Source: Brevundimonas naejangsanensis
GTDB taxonomy: Bacteria; Pseudomonadota; Alphaproteobacteria; Caulobacterales; Caulobacteraceae
DNA length: 64,000 nucleotides
NCBI RefSeq assembly: GCF_000635915.2
Contig: NZ_CP015614.1
Span: 665,501 to 729,500 of the forward strand
Direction: 5' to 3'
Below are positions 10,767 through 19,870 of this stretch, piece by piece. Each line of letters starts with the position of its first letter. Position 1 is the stretch's first letter. The notes under the pieces are model-generated. The model was given only the letters and a program-made list of their open reading frames with translations. It ran no database searches and was not told where the DNA came from. Position numbers and translations under genes: made by a program.

Positions 10767-11711
10767 GTGCCCCAGTCTGATGCTCCATCGCCAGAAGGCG
10801 GATCGTCGTTTCTCCGGTCGCCGGCCATGCTGGCCTTCGGCGGCGTGGGCGTCTGCGCCCTGATCTGGGGCACGACCTGGTACGCCATCACGTTCCAGTT
10901 GGGCGCCGTGGACCCGGTGGTGTCGGTGGTGCTGCGGTTCGGGATCGCCTCGGCCCTGCTGGCGCTGGTCGTCAAGGCGACGGGCGGGCGGCTGGCCCTG
11001 ACGCGCACTCAGCATCTGGCGGCGCTGGGGCAGGGGCTGTTCTCGTTCGCCATCAGCTACGCCTTCGTCTACGCCTCGGAGGAGAAGATCGCCTCGGCGG
11101 TGGTGGCGGTGATTTTCGCCGCCCTGGCCTTCCTGAATCTGATCCTGTTCCGCGTCGCCTCGGGCCAGAAGGCGGCGCCGTCCGCCTGGCTGGGCGCGGG
11201 GATGGGCGTGGCCGGCGTCGGCGTTCTGTCTGCGGGCGAGGTGATGGGCGCGGGGCTGGGCGTCCATGCCGTGGCGGGCGTCAGCTTCGCCGTGATCGCC
11301 GTCGTCGCCTCGGCCTTCGGCAACTGGTTCGCCTGGCGCGGCCAGCAGGCGGGCTCGCAGGTTCTGCCTTCGACCGCCTGGGCGATGGCCTATGGCACGG
11401 GGACGCTGGCGCTGTACGCCTTGATCACCGGGGTGTCGTGGTCGGTAGCGTGGAGCCCGGCCTATATCGTTTCCCTGCTGTATCTGGCGGTGTTCGGCTC
11501 GGTCATCGCCTTCGGCCTGTACTTCACCATCGCCAGGGCGAGGGGCTATGCGCTGGCCAGCTACATCTCGGCCCTGACGCCGCCGATCGCCATGCTGGTG
11601 TCGGTGATGTTCGAGGGCGCCCGCTTCGGCGTCCTGGCCTTGGCGGGCCTGGCCCTTGTGCTGGCCGGGCAGCTGTTCCTGATCCGCGCGCCGAAGCGAT
11701 CTGCGGCCTAG
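10767..11711 (+). CDS. EamA-family (DMT superfamily) transporter
   Basis: A 314-residue inner-membrane protein with about ten hydrophobic helices in two repeated EamA units; the first begins GVGVCALIWGTTWYAITFQ and the second is around FGSVIAFGLYFTIARARG. DMT proteins are drug/metabolite exporters, and the substrate cannot be read from sequence. GTG 10767 has a poor ribosome site, and ATG 10827 is possible but would cut into the first helix. The stop codon shares the palindrome CTAG with the stop of the convergent DUF4169 gene. Confidence 0.82.
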   Translation: MPQSDAPSPEGGSSFLRSPAMLAFGGVGVCALIWGTTWYAITFQLGAVDPVVSVVLRFGIASALLALVVKATGGRLALTRTQHLAALGQGLFSFAISYAFVYASEEKIASAVVAVIFAALAFLNLILFRVASGQKAAPSAWLGAGMGVAGVGVLSAGEVMGAGLGVHAVAGVSFAVIAVVASAFGNWFAWRGQQAGSQVLPSTAWAMAYGTGTLALYALITGVSWSVAWSPAYIVSLLYLAVFGSVIAFGLYFTIARARGYALASYISALTPPIAMLVSVMFEGARFGVLALAGLALVLAGQLFLIRAPKRSAA

Positions 11712-11896
11712 GCGTCGTCAGGCTTTTCCAACTTGTGACCGTCCAGCCGGGCGGCGTCGCGCTCGCGCTCCGTCTGGGTGGTCAGTCGTTCGGCCTTGGT
11801 GCGGCCGAAGGTCAGGCGGTTGGCCTCGGCCGTGCGTTTGGCGTCGACCTTGGCGCGCGCCTTGCGCGCCCGGTTCAAGTTGACGATCTCGGCCAT
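11708..11896 (-). CDS. DUF4169 family small protein
   Basis: A 62-residue, very basic, probably helical protein beginning MAEIVNLNRARKARAK, the hallmark of DUF4169, followed by an Arg/Lys/Glu-rich helix (KAERLTTQTERERDAARLDG). Found widely in alphaproteobacteria; function unknown. ATG 11896 is the family start; an upstream codon at 11944 would add 16 unlikely residues. Convergent with the EamA gene with shared stop bases. Confidence 0.8.
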   Translation of the reverse strand: MAEIVNLNRARKARAKVDAKRTAEANRLTFGRTKAERLTTQTERERDAARLDGHKLEKPDDA

Positions 11897-12017
11897 CAGG
11901 CGCGTCCCGGCATCGGGCGGGGCATCGACATTGTGAACTCCCACGATAGGCTTGGCGGTGAACCCATGGCGGGCGGGCTCGTTGTCTCAGCGTCCCTCAC
12001 AGCCATTGGAGTCAATC

Positions 12018-12251
12018 ATGATAAACGCCTCGATGATCAAGGAACATCAGGAAGTCGTCGGTTCCGACGGCGGCCACGTCGGCCGGGTGGACCACGTAAA
12101 GGGCGATCAGATCGAGCTGGCCAAACTGGATCTGGGTTCAGGCCTGAAGCACCATATGATCCCGGTCAGCTGGGTGTCCCGCGTCGACGAGCACGTTCAT
12201 CTCAACCTCAGCAAGGACGAGGCCAAGGCGCGCTGGACCGAGAAGCACTAG
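12018..12251 (+). CDS. DUF2171 domain protein (PRC-barrel-like)
   Basis: A 77-residue protein: MINASMIKEHQEVVGSDGGH, then VGRVDHVKGDQIELAKLD and HHMIPVSWVSRVDEHVHLN, which is the DUF2171 pattern related to PRC-barrel folds. Such proteins are often stress-induced in alphaproteobacteria. The start at ATG 12018 is the conserved one; the open frame before it lacks family similarity. An intrinsic terminator follows within 25 bases, so this is probably a monocistronic unit. Confidence 0.82.
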   Translation: MINASMIKEHQEVVGSDGGHVGRVDHVKGDQIELAKLDLGSGLKHHMIPVSWVSRVDEHVHLNLSKDEAKARWTEKH

Positions 12252-12275
12252 CAACGCCTTGCCGTGATTTCATCG

Positions 12276-12304
12276 AAGGCCCCGCTGCAATCAGCGGGGC
12301 CTTT
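12276..12304 (+). terminator. Intrinsic terminator after DUF2171 gene
   Basis: AAGGCCCCGCTG, loop CAAT, then CAGCGGGGCCTTT: a perfect 12-bp stem closed by a short T run. It lies 25 bases after the DUF2171 stop. Confidence 0.88.
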
Positions 12305-12344
12305 CGCCATATGAGGGAGGTGGTCACGCGAAAGGGCCGATGAT

Positions 12345-12740
12345 TTGATCCGATTGATCCTCAATCTGCTGTGGTTCTTCCTGGGCGGCTTCGCCTCGGG
12401 TCTGGCTTGGTTGTTCGGCGGACTGCTGCTGGCGTTGACCATCGTGGGCCTGCCGTGGGCGTTCTCGGCGTGGCGGATCGCCAGCTATTCCTTCTGGCCG
12501 TTCGGGCGCGAGATCGTCTGGCGCGATCCGAACCCGGCCGATCTGGGCGCAGGCTGTCTGGGCGTGGGGCTGAACGTGATCTGGCTGGTGCTGGCGGGCT
12601 GGTACATCGCCCTGGCGCATATCCTGATCGCCGTGCCGCAGTTCGTCAGCCTGATCGGCATTCCGTTCGCGCTGAAGAATGTCGAACTGGCGCGGCTGTC
12701 GCTGGCGCCTGTCGGGCGGACCATCCGCGACAAGGGCTGA
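12345..12740 (+). CDS. yccF: YccF-domain inner membrane protein
   Basis: A 131-residue protein with two duplicated YccF units, each with paired helices: ILNLLWFFLGGFASGLAWLF, then TIVGLPWAFSAWRIASYSFWP; and again LGVGLNVIWLVLAGWYIALA with IGIPFALKNVELARLSLAPVG. Family members are small inner-membrane proteins of unknown activity. The start is TTG 12345, as no in-frame ATG precedes the first helix. AAAGGG lies about ten bases upstream. Confidence 0.87.
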   Translation: MIRLILNLLWFFLGGFASGLAWLFGGLLLALTIVGLPWAFSAWRIASYSFWPFGREIVWRDPNPADLGAGCLGVGLNVIWLVLAGWYIALAHILIAVPQFVSLIGIPFALKNVELARLSLAPVGRTIRDKG

Positions 12741-12746
12741 ACATGA

Positions 12747-12782
12747 AAAACGCCGGCCGGGGCGAACCCGACCGGCGTCTTC
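12747..12782. terminator. Bidirectional intrinsic terminator between yccF and fumC
   Basis: A-run, CGCCGGCCGGG, loop GCGAA, CCCGACCGGCG, then TCTT. The stem has one internal mismatch and has A/T tracts on both sides, so it can serve both convergent genes. Confidence 0.8.
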
Positions 12783-12803
12783 ATATCTGGCGATGAGCGC
12801 GGC

Positions 12804-14195
12804 TTACTGCGGCGCGATCATCTTCTCGGGGCGGACGTATTCGTCGAACTCGGCGTCGGTCAGATAGCCGCCGCCGACGGCTTCCTGGCGCAGGGTGGTG
12901 CCGTTCTTGTGCGCCGTCTTAGCGATCTTGGCGCAGGTGTCGTAGCCCAGCTTGGCGTTCAAAGCGGTGACCAGCATCAGGCTGTTTTCCAGGCCATCCT
13001 TGATGTTGTCCTCGCGCGGCTCGATGCCGACGACGCAGTTGTCGGTGAAGCTGACGGCCGCATCGGCGACCAGACGCACCGACTGCAGGAAGTTGTAGGC
13101 CATCACCGGGTTGTAGACGTTCAGCTCGAAGTGGCCTTGCGAACCCGCGAACGAGATGGCGGCGTTGTTGCCGAACACCTGGGCGCAGACCTGGGTCAGG
13201 GCTTCGCTCTGGGTCGGGTTGACCTTGCCCGGCATGATGGACGAGCCCGGCTCGTTTTCGGGTAGCGACAGCTCGCCCAGACCGGCGCGCGGGCCCGAGC
13301 CCAGGAAGCGGATGTCGTTGGCGATCTTGAACAGCGAGGCGGCGACCGTGTTGATGGCGCCGTGGGTGAAGACCATCGCGTCGTGGGCGGCCAGGGCCTC
13401 GAACTTGTTCGGCGCCGTGGTGAAGGGCAGGCCGGTGATCTTGCCGATGTTCTCGGCGACCTTCTCGGCAAAGCCGATCGGCGCGTTCAGGCCAGTGCCG
13501 ACGGCGGTGCCGCCCTGGGCCAGCTCCATCAGGCGCGGCAGGGTCAGTTCGATGCGCTCGATGCCCATGGCGACCTGGTGGGCGTAGCCGCCGAACTCTT
13601 GGCCCAGCGTCAGGGGCGTGGCGTCCTGGGTGTGGGTGCGGCCGATCTTGATGATGTGGGCCCAGGCCTTGGCCTTGGCGTCCAGCGCAGCGTGCAGGTG
13701 CTTCAGCGCAGGCAGCAGGTCGTTGACCACCTGCTCGGCGCAGGCGACGTGCATGGCCGTCGGATAGGTGTCGTTCGACGACTGGCTCATGTTGACGTGG
13801 TCGTTGGGGTGGACCGGCTTCTTGGAGCCCATCTCGCCGCCCAGCATCTCGATGGCGCGGTTCGAGATCACCTCATTGGCGTTCATGTTCGACTGGGTGC
13901 CCGAACCGGTCTGCCAGACGACCAGCGGGAAGTGGTCGTTCAGCTTGCCCTCGATCACTTCATTGGCTGCGGCGATGATGGCGTCGGCCAGCTTGGCGTC
14001 CAGCTTGCCCAGGTCGCGGTTGGTCTCGGCGGCGGCGCGCTTGACGACGCCGAGCGCACGCACGATCGGCAGCGGCATCTTCTCCCAGCCGATCTTGAAG
14101 TTGCCGAGCGAGCGCTGGGCTTGCGCGCCCCAATAGCGATCAGCGGCGACCTCGATGGGGCCGAAGGTGTCGGTTTCGATACGAACGTTGCTCAT
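12804..14195 (-). CDS. fumC: Class II fumarate hydratase
   Basis: A 463-residue iron-independent fumarase (fumarate to L-malate, TCA cycle, cytosolic homotetramer). Superfamily signatures are all present: [13 protein letters not shown], the catalytic-His region [22 protein letters not shown] and the fumarate lyase signature [16 protein letters not shown]. Full length with normal start [20 protein letters not shown]. Argininosuccinate lyase and aspartase are excluded by TGLNAPIGF and length. Confidence 0.96.
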   Translation of the reverse strand: MSNVRIETDTFGPIEVAADRYWGAQAQRSLGNFKIGWEKMPLPIVRALGVVKRAAAETNRDLGKLDAKLADAIIAAANEVIEGKLNDHFPLVVWQTGSGTQSNMNANEVISNRAIEMLGGEMGSKKPVHPNDHVNMSQSSNDTYPTAMHVACAEQVVNDLLPALKHLHAALDAKAKAWAHIIKIGRTHTQDATPLTLGQEFGGYAHQVAMGIERIELTLPRLMELAQGGTAVGTGLNAPIGFAEKVAENIGKITGLPFTTAPNKFEALAAHDAMVFTHGAINTVAASLFKIANDIRFLGSGPRAGLGELSLPENEPGSSIMPGKVNPTQSEALTQVCAQVFGNNAAISFAGSQGHFELNVYNPVMAYNFLQSVRLVADAAVSFTDNCVVGIEPREDNIKDGLENSLMLVTALNAKLGYDTCAKIAKTAHKNGTTLRQEAVGGGYLTDAEFDEYVRPEKMIAPQ

Positions 14196-14300
14196 GTGCG
14201 CGGGACTCGTCTCTCAGGCGTGGCGGGAAGATGCCGGGCGGTGTAGCACGCAGGCGCGGCGGAGCAAGGCGAGCCGCTGATCACGAAAGGCGGACGGCGC

Positions 14301-14651
14301 GTGCACGGCTGGATCGGAACCGGAAAGGTCAGGGCGCGGGAGCAGGGCGAGGCGGTCGAGATCACCATCGACGGCCTGACCACCCAGGCCAAATACTACA
14401 AGCCGCTGGTCTATGAGTTCATGCGCAAGGAGTGGGCGTCGCGTCCCTCCTGGGGCGACTACGTCGTCGAAATCGTGATGGAGCACGTCGGCGACCCGCC
14501 GTGGATGGACCTGGACAACCTGGCCAAGGCCCTGCTGGACGCCATTAAGGGCTATCTGTTCCACGACGACAGCCAGGTCGCCCGCCTGCTGGTCGAACGC
14601 CGCGAAGGCGAGCGCGAGCGGATCAGCATCAGGGTGTTTCCGAGGGGGTAA
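14301..14651 (+). CDS. rusA: RusA-family Holliday junction resolvase
   Basis: A 116-residue protein with the RusA pattern of metal-binding acidic residues: WMDLDNLAKALLDAIKGYLF, then HDDSQVARLLVERR. RusA enzymes are mostly phage-encoded endonucleases that cut four-way DNA junctions. The start is GTG 14301; no better codon keeps the N-terminal strand. No phage genes flank it (fumC on one side, an acetyltransferase on the other), so it is either a domesticated resolvase or a relic. Confidence 0.8.
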   Translation: MHGWIGTGKVRAREQGEAVEITIDGLTTQAKYYKPLVYEFMRKEWASRPSWGDYVVEIVMEHVGDPPWMDLDNLAKALLDAIKGYLFHDDSQVARLLVERREGERERISIRVFPRG

Positions 14652-14757
14652 AGGCAGGGGCGCTCGGTCCGTCTGGACAGGGGCCGGTTTCGGGACGGGG
14701 CCTAAGTCAAAAAGCGCCCGGTTGCGAACATTCGATATCTGCGCATATCGTCAGCGA

Positions 14758-15300
14758 ATGCGGGCACCCGAGACTTTTGAAACCGAGCGATTGCGCCTGC
14801 GTCCAGTCCAGAGAATGGATGCTGCGGACATTTTTCAATATGCGGGCGAGATCCCTCCGACCCGTTTCATGCCGTTCCAACGCCATCAAGATATTGCTGA
14901 CAGTCTGGCGTTCGCGCAGCGTTGTGAAGGCTGCTGGATCGAGGGCTCGGCTTTCCCTTGGGCTGTTACCGAGAAGATGTCTGAGCGCTTTTTAGGGGTG
15001 CTGGAACTGCGATTATCACCGCCCAAGGCTGACTTCGGCTACATCTTCGCTGAACCCTTCTGGGGAAAGGGCTTCGCCACCGAAGCCGCATCCGCCGTGG
15101 TCGCCTGGGCAATTGCTCAGCCCTCAATCCTTCGCGTCTGGGCAACATGCCATCCTAGCAACGTGGCGTCGGCTGCGGTCCTCCGTAGGGCGGGGCTAAG
15201 CTACGAAGCGACGCTGGCGAGTTGGGAAGCGCGCCCTCAAATTGGAGAAGTCGCCGGCCCGAGCGATTGCTACGCTCTCACGAGGTCCGCGACAGGATGA
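14758..15300 (+). CDS. GNAT family N-acetyltransferase (RimJ/RimL type)
   Basis: A 180-residue acetyltransferase: ETFETERLRLRPVQRMDAAD is the usual beta1-alpha1 entry of RimJ-like GNATs, FGYIFAEPFWGKGFATEA carries the acetyl-CoA-binding loop (consensus Q/RxxGxG/A), and CHPSNVASAAVLRRAGLSYE is the late signature. The substrate could be a ribosomal protein N-terminus, an antibiotic or a small amine. ATG 14758 is preferred over TTG 14722. GC content is slightly lower than in neighbours, which may mean transfer. Confidence 0.82.
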   Translation: MRAPETFETERLRLRPVQRMDAADIFQYAGEIPPTRFMPFQRHQDIADSLAFAQRCEGCWIEGSAFPWAVTEKMSERFLGVLELRLSPPKADFGYIFAEPFWGKGFATEAASAVVAWAIAQPSILRVWATCHPSNVASAAVLRRAGLSYEATLASWEARPQIGEVAGPSDCYALTRSATG

Positions 15301-15414
15301 TCGCCTTCACCCGTAGGCGAACCTCGCTTCACGACCCTGTGTGGATGTTTATGGAGCCTGAGTAACCTGGGGGTACCGGCGCTCGGGCGCTGAGGCCAAG
15401 GCGACGCTTGAAGC

Positions 15415-15912
15415 CTATTTCTTCCGGAACTGGTCCAGAGAGACGACCTTGGGACCGTCGTCGCCGGACGGCGGCGGGGCGGCCGCATCAGGGTCGCGCG
15501 CGGGCGGCGACAGGGGGGCGATCTCGGCCTCGACGATTTCCGGCTCGTCGAACTGCAGCAGGAACTGCACGCTGGGATCGTAGAAACGAACCACGGCGCT
15601 GTAGGGCACGGTCAGTACCTTGGGCGCGCCGCCGAACTTCAGCATCACCGAGAATAGGTCAGGCTCGACCGCCAGATCCCAATACTGGTGCTGCAGCACC
15701 ACCGTCATCTCGTCCGGATATTTGGCCAGGACGTCGGGCGGGACGCTGACGCCCGCCGCGCGGGTCTTGAAGGTGATGTAGAAATGGTGGGCGCCGGGGA
15801 TGCCCTCGGGCATGGCCGCGCGCTCCAGCGCCAGGCGGATCACGCCGCGCAGGGCGTCCTGGGCGAGCTGCTCATAGTGCATCTCGTCGACAGGGGGAGT
15901 TTGATCCGTCAT
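15415..15912 (-). CDS. sspB: SspB-type ClpXP specificity-enhancing factor
   Basis: A 165-residue alphaproteobacterial SspB. The folded domain includes MHYEQLAQDALRGVIRLALE, HHFYITFKTRAAGVSVP and MTVVLQHQYWDLAVEPDLFS, and the tail is a flexible acidic/proline linker ending in PKVVSLDQFRKK, the ClpX-binding hook. SspB delivers ssrA-tagged proteins to ClpXP. The gene lies directly downstream of ssrA on the same strand, so adaptor and tagging RNA are neighbours. ATG 15912 is chosen; an upstream codon at 15954 adds 14 residues without family similarity. Confidence 0.92.
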   Translation of the reverse strand: MTDQTPPVDEMHYEQLAQDALRGVIRLALERAAMPEGIPGAHHFYITFKTRAAGVSVPPDVLAKYPDEMTVVLQHQYWDLAVEPDLFSVMLKFGGAPKVLTVPYSAVVRFYDPSVQFLLQFDEPEIVEAEIAPLSPPARDPDAAAPPPSGDDGPKVVSLDQFRKK

Positions 15913-16064
15913 CAGGGCCTCAAAACAGGGGAACGCGTGACTGTTACCCGCCAAGCGCAGGCGACGGAAGACGCAGAGTCGCCGCCGGATCAGGAATTTC
16001 GATTTTTGCGAGAAGCGCCGGGATTCTGTTGCCAGGCTCCCGACAGGCCCCGCCTAAGGATCTG

Positions 16065-16343
16065 AACCCCTAGGACTTAAGTGTTCGAAATCAACCGAAC
16101 CGCATTACGCGGCGAGGCGGACTTCTCCAGCGAAGTTATCGTTCGCAGTTAGATAAAGGCCCGATACGGTGGGCCAGGACGAGCGAAAGCAATCCTCTTT
16201 ACACGTCCGTCGATGCTAGTCGGCCCCATGCTGCCTCCGCCGATAACGCGGGGAAGAAGTTGGTGGAGCCGCCGGGATTCGCACCCGGGTCCGGTCCGCT
16301 TATTACAGGCGCGTTTATCGCCATAGCCCGGGCGAACCCGAGC
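16065..16343 (-). ncRNA. ssrA: Two-piece (circularly permuted) transfer-messenger RNA
   Basis: Read on the minus strand, the acceptor piece comes first and ends in CGGCTCC-ACCA at 16261. A 33-base intervening segment (16228-16260) follows, and the coding piece begins GGGGCCG at 16227. GGGGCCG pairs with CGGCTCC over seven bases including the G3-U70 wobble that alanyl-tRNA synthetase recognises. The T-arm is CCGGG-TGCGAAT-CCCGG. The tag frame spans 16146 to 16105 and encodes ANDNFAGEVRLAA followed by TAA; alanine from the charged RNA would precede it. The permuted order is typical of alphaproteobacteria. The outer 5' and 3' ends are approximate; the inner processing points are well defined. 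Confidence 0.94.
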
Positions 16344-16349
16344 AGGATC

Positions 16350-16378
16350 AATATAGTATGCGCGACGCCGCGTTCCAA
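16350..16378 (-). promoter_or_regulatory. Sigma-70-type promoter of ssrA
   Basis: On the minus strand, TTGGAA (16378-16373) is followed by exactly 17 bases and TATATT (16355-16350). Transcription would start near 16343, just before the acceptor piece of tmRNA. It lies between the miaA stop and ssrA, so ssrA does not depend on miaA transcription. Confidence 0.75.
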
Positions 16379-16395
16379 GGGGCTGGCGCAGAAGT

Positions 16396-17277
16396 TCAGG
16401 CGAAACCGGGATGGCGGGGCCAGTCTCGCTGCTGGTTGCGGAACCAGGTCAACTGGCGCTTGGCGTAGTTGCGGGTGGATTGCTTCACGGCGGCGACGGC
16501 GTCGTCCAGCGACAGGTCGCCCGCCAGATGCGCCGCCAGCTCCCGCACGCCGACGGCCTTCATGGCGGGCAGATCGGGGGGCAGGTCCCGGGCGACAAGG
16601 GCGCGCACCTCGTCCAGAGCGCCGTGGGCCATCATTACATCGACGCGGGCGTCGCAGGCGGCGTAAAGGCGTTCGCGCGGGGGCTCCACGACAACGGCGT
16701 CATAGCTGCCGGGCGCCAGCAGGGAGCGGGTGTCGGCCTTCCAGTCGCTGAGGGCGCGGCCGCTCGCGCGATGCACGCTGAAGGCGCGGACCAGCCGCTG
16801 GCGGTCTGCGGGAAAGATGGCGGCCTCGGCGGCGGGGTCGACCAGCGCCAGGCGGCGGCGGAAGACGGCCTCGCCCTCGGCGTCGAACTCGGTCTGAACG
16901 GCGTCGCGGACGGCGGCTGGGACAGGCGGGATTTCGGCCAGCCCCTTGGTCAGGGCGTTGAAGTAGAGGCCCGTCCCCCCGACCAGCAGGCCCGGGCGGC
17001 CCTCGGCGGCCAGTTCGGCGAGCAGATCCATCACCGCACGGCTCCAGCGCCCGACGGACCAGGCGTCGGCGGCGTCGGCGACGCCGTAGAGGCGGTGCGG
17101 AATCTTGGCCTCGTCCTCGGCGGACGGCCGGGCGCTGAGCACGCGCAGGTCGGCGTACAACTGCTGGCTGTCGGCGTTGATGATGACGGCGCCCGTTTCG
17201 CGCGCGCGCTGCATCGCCAGCCGCGACTTGCCCGAGGCGGTGGGGCCGGCGATCAGGGTGAGGAGGGGTTGGGACAA
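16396..17277 (-). CDS. miaA: tRNA dimethylallyltransferase
   Basis: A 293-residue enzyme that adds dimethylallyl to A37 of tRNAs reading UNN codons. Seen: P-loop GPTASGKSRLA at the extreme N-terminus, INADSQQLYADLRVLSARPS, GGTGLYFNALTKGL, and the late KQSTRNYAKRQLTWFRNQ that closes MiaA proteins. The frame stays open far upstream, but the protein itself must start at TTG 17277 (MSQPLLTLIAGPT), as no ATG or GTG precedes the P-loop closely. The start therefore looks weak, with no clear Shine-Dalgarno. Divergent from mrp. Confidence 0.93.
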   Translation of the reverse strand: MSQPLLTLIAGPTASGKSRLAMQRARETGAVIINADSQQLYADLRVLSARPSAEDEAKIPHRLYGVADAADAWSVGRWSRAVMDLLAELAAEGRPGLLVGGTGLYFNALTKGLAEIPPVPAAVRDAVQTEFDAEGEAVFRRRLALVDPAAEAAIFPADRQRLVRAFSVHRASGRALSDWKADTRSLLAPGSYDAVVVEPPRERLYAACDARVDVMMAHGALDEVRALVARDLPPDLPAMKAVGVRELAAHLAGDLSLDDAVAAVKQSTRNYAKRQLTWFRNQQRDWPRHPGFA

Positions 17278-17364
17278 AGGATCAACTCGCGAACGGACGC
17301 TTAGGGCGATAGAACGCCTGTCATCGGCCCGGCAAGTCCGTCGGGTCTTCAAGGAGTCTTCATC

Positions 17365-18432
17365 GTGACTGACCGCGCCGCCGTCCTCGCTGTCCTCGAC
17401 GCCGTGACCGACCCCAGGTCGGGGCAGGGGTTGGCGACCGCCGGGCTGGTGCAGGGACTGGTGGTGGCCGAGGGGCGCGCGGGCTTCGTCATGGAGGTTC
17501 CCGCCAGGGAGACGGCGCTTTACGCCCCGGTGCGCGATGCGGCCGAGGCGGCGCTGAAGGCCATGCCGGGCATGGAGCGGGTGTCGGTCGTGCTGACGGC
17601 CGAGGCGGTGGCCGCGCCGGCGCGCCGCACGGCCGGACTGTCGAAGGCGGCGACGGATCAGGGGCGGCCCAAGGCGCCGGTTCCGACCGAGCGCCCGGCC
17701 CATGTGAAGCGCGTGCTGGCCGTGGCGAGCGGCAAGGGCGGGGTCGGCAAGTCGACGGTCTCGGTCAATCTGGCGGCGGCGCTGGCGGCGCGCGGCCTGT
17801 CGGTCGGGGTGCTGGACGCGGATGTTTATGGCCCGTCGCTGCCGACCATGCTGGGGATCTCGGGCCAGCCCGCCTATGAGGACGGGGCGATGGTTCCGCA
17901 CGTGGCGCATGGGCTGAAGGCCATGTCGGTCGGCCTGCTGACCAAGGCCGAGGACGCCATGATCTGGCGCGGGCCGATGGCGTCGCAGGCCATCAATCAG
18001 ATGCTGACCCAGACGCGCTGGGGAACGCAAGAGCAGCCGCTGGATGTTCTGGTCATCGACCTGCCGCCCGGCACCGGCGATGTGCAACTAACCCTGATCC
18101 AGAAGACGCCGCTGGACGGGGCGGTCATCGTCTCGACGCCGCAGGAGGTGGCCCTGGCCGATGCGCGCCGGGCGCATACCCTTTTCGACAAGGTCGGCGT
18201 CCCCACGCTAGGCTTGGTCGAGAACATGAGCGGCGAGGTGTTCGGAACCGGCGGCGCCGAGGCCGAGGCGGCGCGTCTGGGCGCGCCCTATCTGGGCGAT
18301 CTGCCGCTGGACGGGGCGCTGCGGCGAGCCGGCGACGCGGGGCGGCCATTGGTCGCCGTTGACCCGCAGCATCCAGCGTCCGAGCGTTTCAGGCAGATCG
18401 CCGCGAAGGTCGCCCAGTCCTTGGGTCTTTAG
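17365..18432 (+). CDS. Mrp/NBP35 family P-loop ATPase lacking all cysteines
   Basis: A 355-residue protein of the ApbC/Mrp iron-sulfur carrier family. An N-terminal domain of about 90 residues (degenerate MIP18/DUF59-like) precedes the deviant Walker A GKGGVGKST, then DADVYGPSLPTML and VIDLPPGTGDVQLTL. In typical members a CxxC cluster ligand lies between ENMS and the FGTGGA loop; here ENMSGEVFGTGGAEAE runs straight through, and I find no cysteine anywhere in the translation. Bridging Fe-S binding by the usual ligands is therefore impossible. GTG 17365 has AAGGAG eight bases upstream. Confidence 0.9.
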   Translation: MTDRAAVLAVLDAVTDPRSGQGLATAGLVQGLVVAEGRAGFVMEVPARETALYAPVRDAAEAALKAMPGMERVSVVLTAEAVAAPARRTAGLSKAATDQGRPKAPVPTERPAHVKRVLAVASGKGGVGKSTVSVNLAAALAARGLSVGVLDADVYGPSLPTMLGISGQPAYEDGAMVPHVAHGLKAMSVGLLTKAEDAMIWRGPMASQAINQMLTQTRWGTQEQPLDVLVIDLPPGTGDVQLTLIQKTPLDGAVIVSTPQEVALADARRAHTLFDKVGVPTLGLVENMSGEVFGTGGAEAEAARLGAPYLGDLPLDGALRRAGDAGRPLVAVDPQHPASERFRQIAAKVAQSLGL

Positions 18433-18459
18433 GTCGCGGGCTCTTAGAGGGAGGCCATG

Positions 18460-18882
18460 ATGGCTGAGCAGGAACAAGCCGTGGTCGTCTGCGGCATCGA
18501 CGGCAGCGCGCACGCTGAAAGCGCCGTGCGCATCGCGGCGCAGTTCGCCAGGGTGAAAGGCGCCAGACTGGCGCTGGTGGCGGTCAATCCGCTCAGCTCG
18601 GCCAGCGGACACCCGGACATTCGCGCCTGGAAGGCCGAGGAGCAGGACGCCATTCTGATGCGGTCGATGACCGAGGCGCGGCGTTATTGCCCGTCGGTTG
18701 AAGCGGTCACGACCGAAGGGCACGACGTGGCTGACGCCCTGATCGCGGCCGCCGCCGCCCTGGGCGCGGATCACATCGTGGTGGGCACAGGCGACCGCAA
18801 AGGGCTGGTCAACTGGCTGATGGGCTCCACCGCCGAGGCTGTCGCCGCCCGCGCCCCGGTCAGCGTGACGATCGCGCGCTAG
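18460..18882 (+). CDS. Universal stress protein (UspA family)
   Basis: A 140-residue single-domain Usp: VVVCGIDGSAHAESAVRIAA at the start, LGADHIVVGTGDRKG and LMGSTAEAVAARAPVSVTI at the end, close to the ATP-binding G-2x-G-9x-G(S/T) motif, although the second glycine position is an aspartate. Two ATG codons are adjacent; 18460 is better spaced from GGGAGG than 18457. It follows mrp by 27 bases and could be cotranscribed with it. Confidence 0.85.
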   Translation: MAEQEQAVVVCGIDGSAHAESAVRIAAQFARVKGARLALVAVNPLSSASGHPDIRAWKAEEQDAILMRSMTEARRYCPSVEAVTTEGHDVADALIAAAAALGADHIVVGTGDRKGLVNWLMGSTAEAVAARAPVSVTIAR

Positions 18883-18957
18883 GGTCTCGGCTCAGGTGGG
18901 CTCGAATATCCCGCCGGGCATGATCTCATTGGCGTGTTCCCGAGGACCTCCTGAGGT

Positions 18958-19485
<528 letters not shown>

Positions 19486-19563
19486 GGCGGTTCTCCGAAG
19501 CGAATCGGGAGCCGCGCGACGCCGCTCCCGTCCGCAGGAGTTAGGCGTCCGGCTGGAGCAGTT

Positions 19564-19863
19564 TCAAGCCTCGGTGTTCAGCCAGCTCAGCCATTTGCGC
19601 TGCATCGCGGCGTTCAGGTCGACGCCGGCGCGGTCGCAGTAGATCAGCAGCATGCCCAACACGTCCGCCGCTTCATCGGCCAGCGCCTGAGCATCGGCGG
19701 CGCCGCGCGCCCTTTGGGTCAGGCGCAAGTGCTCGGCGGTCAGCTCGCCCAGCTCTTCCTGCAACTTCAGCAGGGCCCAGTCGCGGTCGCGGTTGATGGC
19801 GTGTTCGCGCGCGTAGATGTCGGAGATGCGCAGCACATCCGCCTGCAGGTCGGTCAGCTTCAT
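19564..19863 (-). CDS. MazG-like nucleotide pyrophosphohydrolase
   Basis: A 99-residue all-alpha protein with MazG-type metal ligands: LKLQEELGELTAEHLRL and, one helix later, ADEAADVLGMLLIYCD (the ExxE and ExxD arrangement). Related enzymes hydrolyse dNTPs or modified nucleotides to monophosphates. Lying between thyA (7 bases away) and folA, it probably trims a nucleotide pool, such as dUTP or dCTP, in the thymidylate cycle. That substrate is inferred from context only. Confidence 0.78.
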   Translation of the reverse strand: MKLTDLQADVLRISDIYAREHAINRDRDWALLKLQEELGELTAEHLRLTQRARGAADAQALADEAADVLGMLLIYCDRAGVDLNAAMQRKWLSWLNTEA

Positions 19864-19870
19864 GCGGGGA

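Noticed and set aside
17278..18087. Upstream extension of the miaA frame
   Set aside because: It runs antisense through mrp; MiaA family similarity starts at the P-loop just after TTG 17277.
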